This document shows positions 28,201-35,097 of a DNA stretch of 64,000 nucleotides, in pieces. The stretch comes from Bog-950 sp044225825. Its GTDB lineage: Bacteria; Bacteroidota; Bacteroidia; Chitinophagales; LD1. Both the position numbers and the translations under genes were made by a program. Positions within the stretch are counted from its first letter, which is position 1. Each line of letters starts with the position of its first letter. The notes under the pieces are model-generated. The model saw nothing but the letters and a program-made list of their open reading frames with translations. It was not told where the DNA came from and made no database searches. Location of the stretch: NCBI GenBank assembly GCA_044225825.1, contig JBGAIB010000003.1, positions 310,001 through 374,000 on the forward strand, read 5' to 3'.

Positions 28201-29505
28201 CTCGTCCATTGTTTCCTGCGTGATGGTGGCGCTGCGATATTTTTCGTGCAGCAAAAACATCATGCTCTCTACGATAATTACGGCCCCGTCCACGATCAAA
28301 CCGAAATCGAGCGCACCCATGCTCATTAAGTTTGCACTTTGACCAAACAAGTTCATCATTGAAACCGCAAACAGCATGGAGAGCGGAATCATGCTTGCAA
28401 CTATCAAACCTGCACGCCAATTACCAAGAACCAGAACGAGAATAAAAATTACAATGAGCGCACCGAGCAAAAGATTTTCTTCTACCGTGCTTATGGTTTT
28501 ACCAATGAGTTTGCTGCGGTCAATAAACACGTCAATCTTTACGCCTTCTGGCAACGTTTTACCGATTTGTGCCATGCGCTCTTTTACGCGCTTTATAACT
28601 TCTACACTGTTTTCACCTTTCATCATTAACACTACAGCGCCAACAGTTTCGCCTTTACCGTTTCGCGTCATAGCGCCGTAACGGGGTGCAAAACCGAATT
28701 TTACTTCCGCAATGTCCCGGATGTAGACAGGAATTCCGTGTTGCGTTTTGATAACTACATTTTCGAGGTCGTGCAAGGAAGTAGTCAGGCCTTCACCGCG
28801 AATAAAATAGAGATTAGCGTCCTTTTCGATGTAGCTGCCGCCTGTGTTGGCGTTATTATGTTCAATAGCGTTAAATACCTCAAGGAGCGAGATGTTCATG
28901 GCGAGCAATCGTTTCGGATCAACCGAAATTTCATACTGCTTTAACTTTCCGCCGAAGCTGCTAACCTCCACAACGCCTGGTACTCCTAATAGCTGGCGCT
29001 TAACAATCCAATCTTGGATGGTTCGCAGCTCCATTTCATTGTATTGCGGAGTATGTGCGCTATCTACGGCCAAAGTGTATTGAAAAATTTCTCCCAAACC
29101 GGTAGTGGGCGGAACCATAGAAGGAATTCCGTAACTTGATGGGATTTCTTCACTGGCTTCTTTCATTCGCTCCGCGATGAGTTGCCTTGCCTGGTAAACG
29201 GGCACATTGTCCCTAAATACCACCGTAATGACGGAGAGGCCACTGCGTGATGTGCTGCGCAGTTCGACCATGCCTGGCGCATTTTTCAGCTTCATTTCGA
29301 GCGGAAATGTGATGAATTGCTCCACTTCCTGCGTAGCCAGGTTCGGTGCATTGGTAATTACCTGCACCTGGTTGTTTGTTACATCTGGCAGGGCATCGAT
29401 GGAAAGTTGCGTAAGGGAAAATATTCCGAAACAGGCAAATATTATCAGAAACAGGCCCGTCAACAGCTTATTACGTACAGAAAACTGTATGATACTATCA
29501 ATCAT
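25204..29505 (-). CDS. CzcA-type RND pump fused to a TolC/CzcC-type domain
   Basis: 1433 residues. Residues 1-1040 are a full heavy-metal RND pump; helix 4 reads DFGLIVDGAVIIVES, the Zn/Co/Cd/Ni (HME1-3) signature. After its last membrane helix comes a second signal-like segment (IVIVLFLLVSSVSASAQ) and then, from about residue 1065, an outer membrane efflux domain (CzcC-like helical hairpins with AVELAVKNYPLIKSASL). This single-chain pump-plus-channel fusion is known from many Bacteroidota; how the two halves reach different membranes (cleavage at the internal signal is likely) is not proven. It is followed 10 bases later by the adaptor gene. Confidence 0.9.
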   Translation of the reverse strand: MIDSIIQFSVRNKLLTGLFLIIFACFGIFSLTQLSIDALPDVTNNQVQVITNAPNLATQEVEQFITFPLEMKLKNAPGMVELRSTSRSGLSVITVVFRDNVPVYQARQLIAERMKEASEEIPSSYGIPSMVPPTTGLGEIFQYTLAVDSAHTPQYNEMELRTIQDWIVKRQLLGVPGVVEVSSFGGKLKQYEISVDPKRLLAMNISLLEVFNAIEHNNANTGGSYIEKDANLYFIRGEGLTTSLHDLENVVIKTQHGIPVYIRDIAEVKFGFAPRYGAMTRNGKGETVGAVVLMMKGENSVEVIKRVKERMAQIGKTLPEGVKIDVFIDRSKLIGKTISTVEENLLLGALIVIFILVLVLGNWRAGLIVASMIPLSMLFAVSMMNLFGQSANLMSMGALDFGLIVDGAVIIVESMMFLLHEKYRSATITQETMDEEVIYSSSKIMSSAVFGQLIILIVYVPIFALVGIEGKMFKPMAFTVSFAIIGALLLSLTYVPLMSSLFLSRKISGSASLSERAIHRLQKIYTPILEKALNFKKSIIAVSLLLLVAIGLLFNSMGGEFIPELDEGDMAINYTIRQGSSLKQTMEVSTQLEKILLSFPEVKEVVSKIGSSEIPTDPMPIQSGDLMVVLKEKDEWTTADTREELAEKMEKKMSVVPGVNLSFEQPIQMRFNELIAGVKSNIAIKIYGENLDMLFTKANEVKKLVSLVNGAVDTKVEQVTGMPQLVVKYNRDRIAQYGLNIDDINKVLNTALAGGKAGIIYEGEKRFDLVVRLANYRDADIEKVKNIFIPLPNGSQIPIAQVADVSFTSAPAQVSRENSERRIVIEANVRGRDIQSVATDIAATLDQNLKLPAGYHIEYGGTFQNLQEAKARLVIAVPVALCLIFVLLFFTFRSLKDAILIFSAIPLAAVGGVLALYLRGMNFSISAGVGFIALFGVAVLNGIVLISYFKRLTEEGETDITQIILKGTAARLRPVLATAAVASLGFLPMALSNSEGSEVQKPLATVVIGGLITSTLLTLFVLPVLFSLFTKKVKLNGTSIVIVLFLLVSSVSASAQTEVLSRDKAVELAVKNYPLIKSASLTVEQQKVLKKNSFTLDPLSINYQGGQINSGKIDYNVSVQTGIPFPNVIAQQGKLANQKVALAEQGLNLTKTDVIRNVRSAYEQLLYANAKLKLLTQLDSFYTDFASYANKKFKTGESNSLENISAQAESKQLQLEKAQAEADVKSATAALQLWTGSTNTVIVEEQNLIPLPLPPMLDTSALRSNPYLQYQTQQLNVSRAEWKLEKAKWAPPLQFGYFNQSLDKVYSFHGWSVGTQLPLFKTGQSARVKAASLQGKIAESNVQQAQIQLTSAYTQAIQQFNKQQLAVNYYSTEGLQLANSLRNSATRSYQAGDIGYVEYLQNTKRAFEIQTASLTALRDFNQSIIELNFLLNK

Positions 29506-29593
29506 TTTACACGGTTAAATCGGTTAATCAGAAAATACATGAAGCCCGATACAAGCGGGTATCGACCAGTCATTCAGAAAAAGAAAGTAGAGA

Positions 29594-29902
29594 TTAGCCT
29601 AATCGAGGGGGTTGCCAGATAGAGGCAAAATCGGCAGAGAGAAATTTGTCATCATAAGAAAAGACAGCTGAACTTGTGGGTGACACGGTTTTTTCGAGCC
29701 CACCTATGGAAGTGACAGCGAAAAATCCATGACAGCATGAACAGATGCAAAAAGGTGAGCAAACGTCATTATCGCTTTCGTGATGGCTTTGAGCTTCTGT
29801 AACCGTAGTTACGGCAGTTTTTGTCCCATCATGCACGTCATTACACGGCATTATTGAAATGCTCAGTGTATAAATGGAAAGTAAAATGCACAAGAGTTTC
29901 AC
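29594..29902 (-). CDS. DUF6660-type small exported protein
   Basis: 102 residues with a signal peptide (residues 1-19) and a mature part with His pair and cysteine cluster (CSPFCICSCCHGFF), ending in ASIWQPPRL. This matches the layout of the DUF6660 family, which goes with CzcCBA genes in Bacteroidota. The Cys/His cluster makes a periplasmic metal sensor or chaperone likely. It is the first gene of the minus-strand cation operon and lies 88 bases before the CzcA-CzcC gene. Confidence 0.72.
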   Translation of the reverse strand: MKLLCILLSIYTLSISIMPCNDVHDGTKTAVTTVTEAQSHHESDNDVCSPFCICSCCHGFFAVTSIGGLEKTVSPTSSAVFSYDDKFLSADFASIWQPPRLG

Positions 29903-29960
29903 TTCGCGAAGATAAGAAATATTGCCGTTTGTAATTACTGGCTTAAAAACTGTTGACAGA

Positions 29961-30929
29961 TCAATCTTTTTCCTTGATTTCTTGGATTATTTTATAAAAG
30001 GCATCCCGGTCGGATACAGTTTTGTCCCACTGCAAATTAAGATTAAACTGGTCTGACCATAACCTGATTCCAACTAACGCAATACCCCAACAGGGTGAGT
30101 TTTCATTCAGCTTGAGTTGTTCTAAGGCGGAAACAAGTCTATCTTCAGTATTTGGATGCCTTTTAGCAGTGGTTGCAGCTCTGAAATAGAACATTGAAAG
30201 TATTCCGATAGTAATGCCAATATAGACCGCCAACTCATTTAGTCCAGATGGGAAAATACCTTTTTTCATTAAGCCTATTGCCTCATAATCCGCTTCTTTT
30301 TCAAACTCAATAAAGTGTGAGTTTTCATATGAGCCCTTGTTAATTTTATCGAGGTGTTTTATGGCATGGACGTATTCATGACAAAGAATAAATTTTATTG
30401 CTTCGGTATAAAATATTGTTGGTTGTTCAATAAAGTCTCGAATCTCCGCGTGATAACGTTCAGGGTTAGGAAGTTTATCAATATCCCACCTATCGAAAAC
30501 TTTTATAAGCGCCTTAGCATATGCAAATATCTCTTGCGCCTGTTCGATTATAGATTTATCTATTTTGTACTTAGTGTAACCGACATAAGAGTTTATTCTT
30601 GGGTAGTCAATTTCTTGAATATATAAGGTATACACTGCATGTGATATGCACCATAAATAGGAAAGAAAGGTTTCGTCTAAGTAAATAGCTTTATCCTTAA
30701 CGCTAATGAAAGGTAGTTTATGAATTGGCGTTTCACCGTATATGATGTTGACAGTTTTAGAAAATCCATATTTATCAAAAGCTGTGGTCAACTCCTCGGT
30801 AAAACTTGGATGCGTGTTTTGAAACATTAGTAAATTCATCTGATGCAACACCCGAATTGGTTGAGTTCCTGAATGAATTTTTTCTTGATAATGATCAATA
30901 ACACCTGTGGCCTGAAAAATCCATTTCAT
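29961..30929 (-). CDS. HEXXH metallopeptidase, Lit/peptidase U49-like
   Basis: 322 residues without signal peptide. The zinc motif HEYVH is at His184-Glu185-His188, followed at 208-216 by the acidic EFEKEADYEA stretch that can give the third ligand. This pair of motifs (HExxH, then an E..AD helix) is the pattern of peptidase U49, the family of the phage-exclusion protease Lit, which cleaves elongation factor Tu. An antiphage role is therefore possible but not shown. The gene is divergent from a broken gene, with a palindrome between them, and lies at the edge of a probable mobile segment. Confidence 0.62.
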   Translation of the reverse strand: MKWIFQATGVIDHYQEKIHSGTQPIRVLHQMNLLMFQNTHPSFTEELTTAFDKYGFSKTVNIIYGETPIHKLPFISVKDKAIYLDETFLSYLWCISHAVYTLYIQEIDYPRINSYVGYTKYKIDKSIIEQAQEIFAYAKALIKVFDRWDIDKLPNPERYHAEIRDFIEQPTIFYTEAIKFILCHEYVHAIKHLDKINKGSYENSHFIEFEKEADYEAIGLMKKGIFPSGLNELAVYIGITIGILSMFYFRAATTAKRHPNTEDRLVSALEQLKLNENSPCWGIALVGIRLWSDQFNLNLQWDKTVSDRDAFYKIIQEIKEKD

Positions 30930-30974
30930 TTATTCTGGTTTTAGTTAGAGGTACTGATAATGAAAAAGTTTTAC

Positions 30975-30990
30975 TTTGATAAAAATCAAA
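30975..30990. promoter_or_regulatory. Perfect palindrome between divergent genes
   Basis: TTTGATAAAAATCAAA has six-base arms around a four-base centre and lies 10 bases before the plus-strand ATG at 31001 and 46 bases before the minus-strand start at 30929. It is a plausible operator for one or both genes. Confidence 0.4.
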
Positions 30991-31000
30991 TCTCCCTCAA

Positions 31001-31570
31001 ATGAAAGAAATAAACAAATATAAACTAACAGGCAGCGTGACAGTTGGGCAACTCCTTTCATGGATGGGCGAAAAGTCCGAAAGTTCAAAGATGGAAATCA
31101 TTAAACTCATTGAGCACAGATTTAAAAACAGGTATTTAAAGCACATCAAATCCGTTGATAGTGGCTTTTTAATTATGGCAGTTTCTTGCTTTGTTATTGA
31201 AACTTTGCAATCATTTCAGGAAGGTGAACCAGATACAAGTAGAATAGGAAAGAGAATGTTTAAAAATTTCTTCAATAATAACAGCGATCACTTTTGAGGA
31301 TTCCCCGAAATATCGGACGAATTTTATAAAGACATAAGATGCGGTATTTTACATCATGCGGAAACAACAAATGCTTGGAGAGTGCTTAGGAATGGTAAAC
31401 TAATTGATAAGAGCGAATTTTCAATAAATGCTGATCTATTCTTGAAGGCGCTTAACAACAGCGTTGATGAGTATTTAAATGAGCTATCTATTTCTGACTT
31501 CAATTCCAAAATATGGAAAAATGCCTTCATCAAATTGACTGACATTTGCGAAAACTGCAAGCGGAAATAA
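31001..31570 (+). pseudogene. Unknown gene broken by one in-frame TGA
   Basis: Two open stretches, 31001-31297 and the codons after it up to TAA at 31570, are in the same frame and separated by a single TGA (31295-31297). Read through, they give 189 residues. The second half (GFPEISDEFYKDIRCGILHH, then AETTNAWRVLRNG) has normal coding character, so the TGA most likely replaced TGG (Trp). I do not recognise the family; the protein has no signal peptide and looks like a mixed-alpha cytoplasmic protein. A sequencing error would give an intact gene. It is divergent from the Lit-like peptidase. Confidence 0.65.
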
Positions 31571-31604
31571 AGCCGTGCAAAAAGGCTGTTCAAACCGAAT
31601 GATA

Positions 31605-31635
31605 ATTTGCCCTGTCAAATTTTGATAGGGCAAAT
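31605..31635. terminator. Hairpin after the broken gene
   Basis: ATTTGCCCTGTCA and TGATAGGGCAAAT pair over 13 positions, with one G-U pair and a five-base loop. It lies 35 bases after the stop at 31570. There is no clean T-run behind it, so it is either a weak terminator or another structured site. Confidence 0.4.
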
Positions 31636-31858
31636 GTTAAAGACCGGATTCATCTCAGTTTTCCGCTTTAAATCCATATAAAATTATGTGAACCGACATT
31701 TTTGCTGTATCAAAAATCGATGGAGCAAAATTTTTGCCTTTTTTGGGCCTCTTTTTCTTGCTTTCCCTTCATAATTAGCAAGCATCTGCTATACGAATAG
31801 CTTGATACAATAACCCCACTCCCCCCCTCACCCACCCCATCTTTTGTGTCGGAATCTG

Positions 31859-32665
31859 TCATAGGCCAAATTTTTTTTCTAATCGCCTTAATACGCTTCT
31901 TTTTCTAACAACTAATCCGCTTTCAAAAGAATTTGGCAACAGCACTTCCACTTTATCCTTGTTGACGACAACATTCTTACCTCCGCAGTGCGCTGCGTAC
32001 TCTCTTGCGAGCCTGGCTTCACTCACGCAAAGCCTTGATCTGACATAATGCCTTTTCTTTATCAAGTATCCACTTTTTACGGCGTAATTAAGATAGTCGT
32101 AAGCCGTTGTTAGCGGTATCTCAAGCAAACTGGCAAAGAAGGATTTTGAAAGGTAATTTCTCTCCAAGTCAATATCCTTTTTCTTGGAAAACATTAAAAC
32201 TTGTTTTACCCATACCGGCAAAATAGTTTGAGCGTCGATGCCCATTGCGGAAGCCCTCTTTTTGCGGTTTTGAATGTGCGAGATTTTGGTTGCACACGCA
32301 GTTATGGCAAATGCTTTAGTATCTCTAAATTCGGGATCATCCCAAATTGCTCCAATCTTTGATTTGCCCAATCTTATGGTAAAGTAAAGTTTGTTGAAGG
32401 AAATGATTCGGTAAACCTTGTCGTATTCCTTTAATATCCAGTTATTGTTTCTAAGCCATTCTAAAGCGCGATTAACTGTGCGTTGGCTTACCCTTAGCGT
32501 ATGGCTAATATTATTCAGAACAGCGGGTGTTATTTCAATTTGCCCATCACAGATGTATTTAAGCATTAAATACACCGATGCCTCCCGGAACAAACCAAAT
32601 TTTACCACATAACGGCAAAATTCGTACGGGACGTTAAACATTCGTTTTTTCTGTGATGAGGACAT
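31859..32665 (-). CDS. Helix-turn-helix protein, possibly replication or element-specific
   Basis: 268 residues, basic, without signal peptide. Two winged-helix-like segments can be seen: PAVLNNISHTLRVSQRTVNRALEWLRNNNWI near residues 46-78, and FFASLLEIPLTTAYDYLNYA near residues 170-190. The ending is strongly basic (RKRSVLRRLEKKFGL). The layout recalls DNA-binding or replication-initiator proteins of plasmids and integrative elements, but I cannot name a family. It starts 14 bases after the end of a truncated upstream reading frame, so the two once formed an operon. The 288 bases beyond its stop (31571-31858) hold a hairpin and a C-rich tract, no gene. Confidence 0.6.
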   Translation of the reverse strand: MSSSQKKRMFNVPYEFCRYVVKFGLFREASVYLMLKYICDGQIEITPAVLNNISHTLRVSQRTVNRALEWLRNNNWILKEYDKVYRIISFNKLYFTIRLGKSKIGAIWDDPEFRDTKAFAITACATKISHIQNRKKRASAMGIDAQTILPVWVKQVLMFSKKKDIDLERNYLSKSFFASLLEIPLTTAYDYLNYAVKSGYLIKKRHYVRSRLCVSEARLAREYAAHCGGKNVVVNKDKVEVLLPNSFESGLVVRKRSVLRRLEKKFGL

Positions 32666-32842
32666 GCTGCAAACGGGGTTTAGCTTTGTACCTTACGTTT
32701 GCTCCTTACTTTAACCGAAATAGAAGCCTTTGTGTGAGTTTTTCCTTTATTTTGAGGCAGCTTAGTTTTAATTAAGCTGGGGTCCTTAGCAGCCGCTTCT
32801 ATCAACTGAAGGTCTATCAAAAAGTTCGATAATTTGGAACGC

Positions 32843-32903
32843 GGGGCTACTCCCAAACTATTTACAAAATCTTTGATGGCGGTTCCCTGCCTGCGTGACG
32901 CAG
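32843..32903. repeat. 61-bp direct repeat, copy 1
   Basis: From GGGGCTACTCCCAAAC to GCGTGACGCAG. It matches the copy at 32923-32983 except for a few bases. Copy 1 continues into a near-perfect inverted repeat (32884-32914, TCCCTGCCTG and CAGGCAGGGA arms with CTGCG/CGCAG inside). Confidence 0.8.
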
Positions 32904-32914
32904 TCAGGCAGGGA
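32884..32914. repeat. 31-bp palindromic element
   Basis: Arms TCCCTGCCTG and CAGGCAGGGA enclose CTGCG-TGA-CGCAG. Similar CCTGCCTG palindromes are scattered through Bacteroidota genomes, so this may be a REP-like element. Confidence 0.6.
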
Positions 32915-32922
32915 TTCCGTCC

Positions 32923-32983
32923 GGGGCTACTCCCAAATCATTCACAAATTCTTTGATGGCGGTTCCCTGCCTGCGTAACGCAG
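32923..32983. repeat. 61-bp direct repeat, copy 2
   Basis: Second copy, 80 bases after the first. It ends seven bases before the stop codon of the esterase gene, exactly where the accessory segment meets the core-like genes. Confidence 0.8.
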
Positions 32984-32990
32984 ATGAAAC

Positions 32991-33830
32991 CTATAAATAC
33001 TTTTTCAGCCAGTTTACTATTCGGTCCATTATAAGCGGAATATTTCTGTCCTTTTTACCGGTTACCAAATGGTCGGTTTGGCTTAGCAATAAAGTATCCG
33101 TCCGGAAACCGGCTGCTGACATAGCATCAAACATGCGCACACTTTGTGAGGTTGGTACAAGTTGATCGTTTTTGCCATGTATAAAAAGCGTTGGCACATC
33201 ACTAGCTCTATATAATGGACTGGCCTGTTTATATAAGTCTGTATGCTGCTTATAGCTAACACCGGTATACCGCTTCAGCACAAACCCAATGCAATACCTT
33301 TTCAGATAGCGATGAAAAAGGGAGTCAGAAAGATCAGTAGGTCCGGATAAGGATACAACTGCCTTTACAGCTTTTACAGAATCAAAAGCATGGGCATACA
33401 ACAGCGAGAGATGCCCTCCCGCACTAACACCTACTAATGCAAAATGGTCGCGCCTAAGGTGCCAGACTTCGCTGGAAGTATTGATGTATTGCAAGGCTTG
33501 CTTTATATCCTGCACCTGCGCCTGATAATCGCCACATGCATAACGATAATTGATGCTTGCCACTGCATAGCCTTGGTGCAATAATGTGTCTACTATTTCG
33601 GGTTGCCATTGTTTTTTATTGCCGATAATCCAGGCACCGCCGTGGATAAGCACAACCACAGCAGTAGTACTATCGCGCTGTTCTGGCAAGTATACATCCA
33701 TGCGGTTGCGTGCATGAGGCCCGTAACGCTCATTTTGCAGGGTTTGTCCGTACATGCTACCCGGTAATAACAAAGTCAGTAGTAAAACGATGGGTAGCGA
33801 TAAACGCATATACAGGTTTTGATAAGCCAT
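32991..33830 (-). CDS. Exported alpha/beta hydrolase (esterase/lipase)
   Basis: 279 residues with a signal peptide (hydrophobic residues 10-28, cleavage after MYGQ). The oxyanion motif HGGAW is at 63-67, the nucleophile elbow GVSAGG places Ser136, and the acid and His lie in FIHGKNDQLVP and QTDHLV. This is the carboxylesterase/BD-FAE type fold for short esters in the periplasm. The upstream SRPBCC gene ends seven bases before its start, so they share a transcript. Its 3' end touches the 61-bp repeat. Confidence 0.82.
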   Translation of the reverse strand: MAYQNLYMRLSLPIVLLLTLLLPGSMYGQTLQNERYGPHARNRMDVYLPEQRDSTTAVVVLIHGGAWIIGNKKQWQPEIVDTLLHQGYAVASINYRYACGDYQAQVQDIKQALQYINTSSEVWHLRRDHFALVGVSAGGHLSLLYAHAFDSVKAVKAVVSLSGPTDLSDSLFHRYLKRYCIGFVLKRYTGVSYKQHTDLYKQASPLYRASDVPTLFIHGKNDQLVPTSQSVRMFDAMSAAGFRTDTLLLSQTDHLVTGKKDRNIPLIMDRIVNWLKKYL

Positions 33831-33837
33831 AGGAATA

Positions 33838-34368
33838 CTAACTCTCCAAAATCCTTTTCAGATTTTGTAAACTTTCGTCCAGATCGCGGGCAAAATTCTT
33901 TTCGGCTAAAGGTATCATAAGGTTCAAAGGATAAGGCAGGGTGCCGGCATTCGTTAAGTAAACCCTGGTTTGTTGCTCATTAACAAACTCCGTTTCAATG
34001 GTCACCCGCGCCGAAATTTTCATGGGTTTGGTAAAACGTATTTCGGTTTCAATCTTTTCGTTTTCTACGATATGTAATATCTCCTTTTCCCCTTCCCCGG
34101 CATCCTTGTTGCCGCTCCAGGCATACAAAAAACCAACGGTGCCGTCTGTCCCTTTGGTGGTGGCTTTTCGGTCCGGATCAGTTTTTGCCCATTTGTTGAA
34201 TTTATCCTGATTCTTCAGCAGCCGCAAAAAACCAAAAGCCTTGGCCACCGGTGCATTAATCACAATAGAGCGCTTTACAAAGTGTTCTTTCTTCATCAAT
34301 AAAGCCGCCACCAACAGCAAACCAACCACTACAGCCAGTATGTAAATAATCATGAGAAAGGTATCCAT
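33838..34368 (-). CDS. SRPBCC-family protein with N-terminal membrane anchor
   Basis: 176 residues from the ATG at 34368. The frame is open for 28 more codons, but MDTFLMIIYILAVVVGLLLV is a natural start with one membrane helix. The rest is a START-like SRPBCC domain (RSIVINAPVAKAFGFL, WAKTDPDRKATTKG and a closing ARDLDESLQNLKRIL helix), which forms a hydrophobic pocket. The ligand is unknown. It forms an operon with the esterase gene and is divergent from the Crp/Fnr regulator. Confidence 0.75.
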   Translation of the reverse strand: MDTFLMIIYILAVVVGLLLVAALLMKKEHFVKRSIVINAPVAKAFGFLRLLKNQDKFNKWAKTDPDRKATTKGTDGTVGFLYAWSGNKDAGEGEKEILHIVENEKIETEIRFTKPMKISARVTIETEFVNEQQTRVYLTNAGTLPYPLNLMIPLAEKNFARDLDESLQNLKRILES

Positions 34369-34467
34369 CCGGGTAAGAATGAGCTGTAAAACAATAAGAT
34401 CGTAATCAAATATAATTATCCGGCGTGCTTTGGAGCAGGCACTATATAGCAAATTCAGGTCAGTGGC

Positions 34468-34497
34468 CTGTGCTAACTTTCTTATTTTTAAGCACAG
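34468..34497. promoter_or_regulatory. Inverted repeat upstream of the Crp/Fnr gene
   Basis: CTGTGCT and AGCACAG form perfect seven-base arms around 16 bases, 22 bases before the ATG at 34520. Its place between the regulator and the divergent SRPBCC-esterase pair fits an operator, perhaps autoregulation. Confidence 0.4.
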
Positions 34498-34519
34498 CGA
34501 TTATATTCCCAGGTAACTA

Positions 34520-35095
34520 ATGGAACACAAACTCCTCAGGTATTTTCAACGAATTATGCCTCTCTCTCAGGAAGAGATAGATGCCATCGTTGAAACGATG
34601 ACCATCAGGCATTATAAGAAAGGAACGGTGTTGTTGCGCGAAGGGCAAATTTCTACGGAGGCCTATTTTGTGTTAGAAGGTTGCGTACGCCAGTACTACC
34701 TGGTGAACGGCGAGGAAAAAACGAACAACTTTTTTACCGAAGAGCAATGGGTTATTTCTATGCAAAGCTTTGGCACCAACAGCCCTTCTGAACATTTCCT
34801 GGATTGCTGTATGGATAGTTCGCTGGTGGTGGGCAACAGGGAAAAGGAGGAGAGCCTTTATAAACGGTTTCCGAAATTGGAAACCGTTTCAAGAAAAGTA
34901 ATGGAAAAAGTGTTTGCCGAACAACAGGGTAAGCTGGCTTCCTATGCTACTGAAACACCTGAGGAACGTTATCTGAAATTAGTTGACGCTCGCCCTTATT
35001 TACTGCAAAACATCCCCCAATATCAAATCGCAAGCTATGTAGGCGTTAAACCCGAATCGCTGAGCCGCATCAAAAAAAGATTGGCCGGTAAGTAA
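34520..35095 (+). CDS. Crp/Fnr-family transcription regulator
   Basis: 191 residues: cyclic-nucleotide-binding barrel (residues 15-115, HYKKGTVLLREGQISTEAYF and VLEGCVRQYYLVNGEE) and a short C-terminal helix-turn-helix (YQIASYVGVKPESLSRIKKR). This is the short Bacteroidota type without the usual Fe-S cysteines, so the signal is unknown. It is divergent from the SRPBCC-esterase pair and convergent with the oxidoreductase gene (three bases apart). An inverted repeat precedes it. Confidence 0.85.
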   Translation: MEHKLLRYFQRIMPLSQEEIDAIVETMTIRHYKKGTVLLREGQISTEAYFVLEGCVRQYYLVNGEEKTNNFFTEEQWVISMQSFGTNSPSEHFLDCCMDSSLVVGNREKEESLYKRFPKLETVSRKVMEKVFAEQQGKLASYATETPEERYLKLVDARPYLLQNIPQYQIASYVGVKPESLSRIKKRLAGK

Positions 35096-35097
35096 CG

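Larger units (their letters stand above)
32680..32983 (-). pseudogene. 3' remnant of a gene upstream of the HTH gene, with duplicated end
   Basis: On the minus strand the bases read in one frame as AIKDFVNSLGVAPRSKLSNF and on through LIEAAAKDPSLIKTKLPQNK to VRSKRKVQS and a TAA 14 bases before the HTH start. No start codon is in reach; the frame meets a TGA inside the second 61-bp repeat. It is thus the last 65 or so codons of a gene that was cut at this spot. The tail is Lys/Arg-rich, like a DNA-binding protein. The truncation marks one end of the accessory segment. The family is not recognised. Confidence 0.55.

Noticed and set aside
25204..29505. Fusion as an assembly error
   Set aside because: The same pump-channel fusion is known from other Bacteroidota and the frame is clean.
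31295..31297. TGA as selenocysteine codon
   Set aside because: No SECIS-like hairpin recognised behind it and no selenoprotein family; Trp replacement is simpler.
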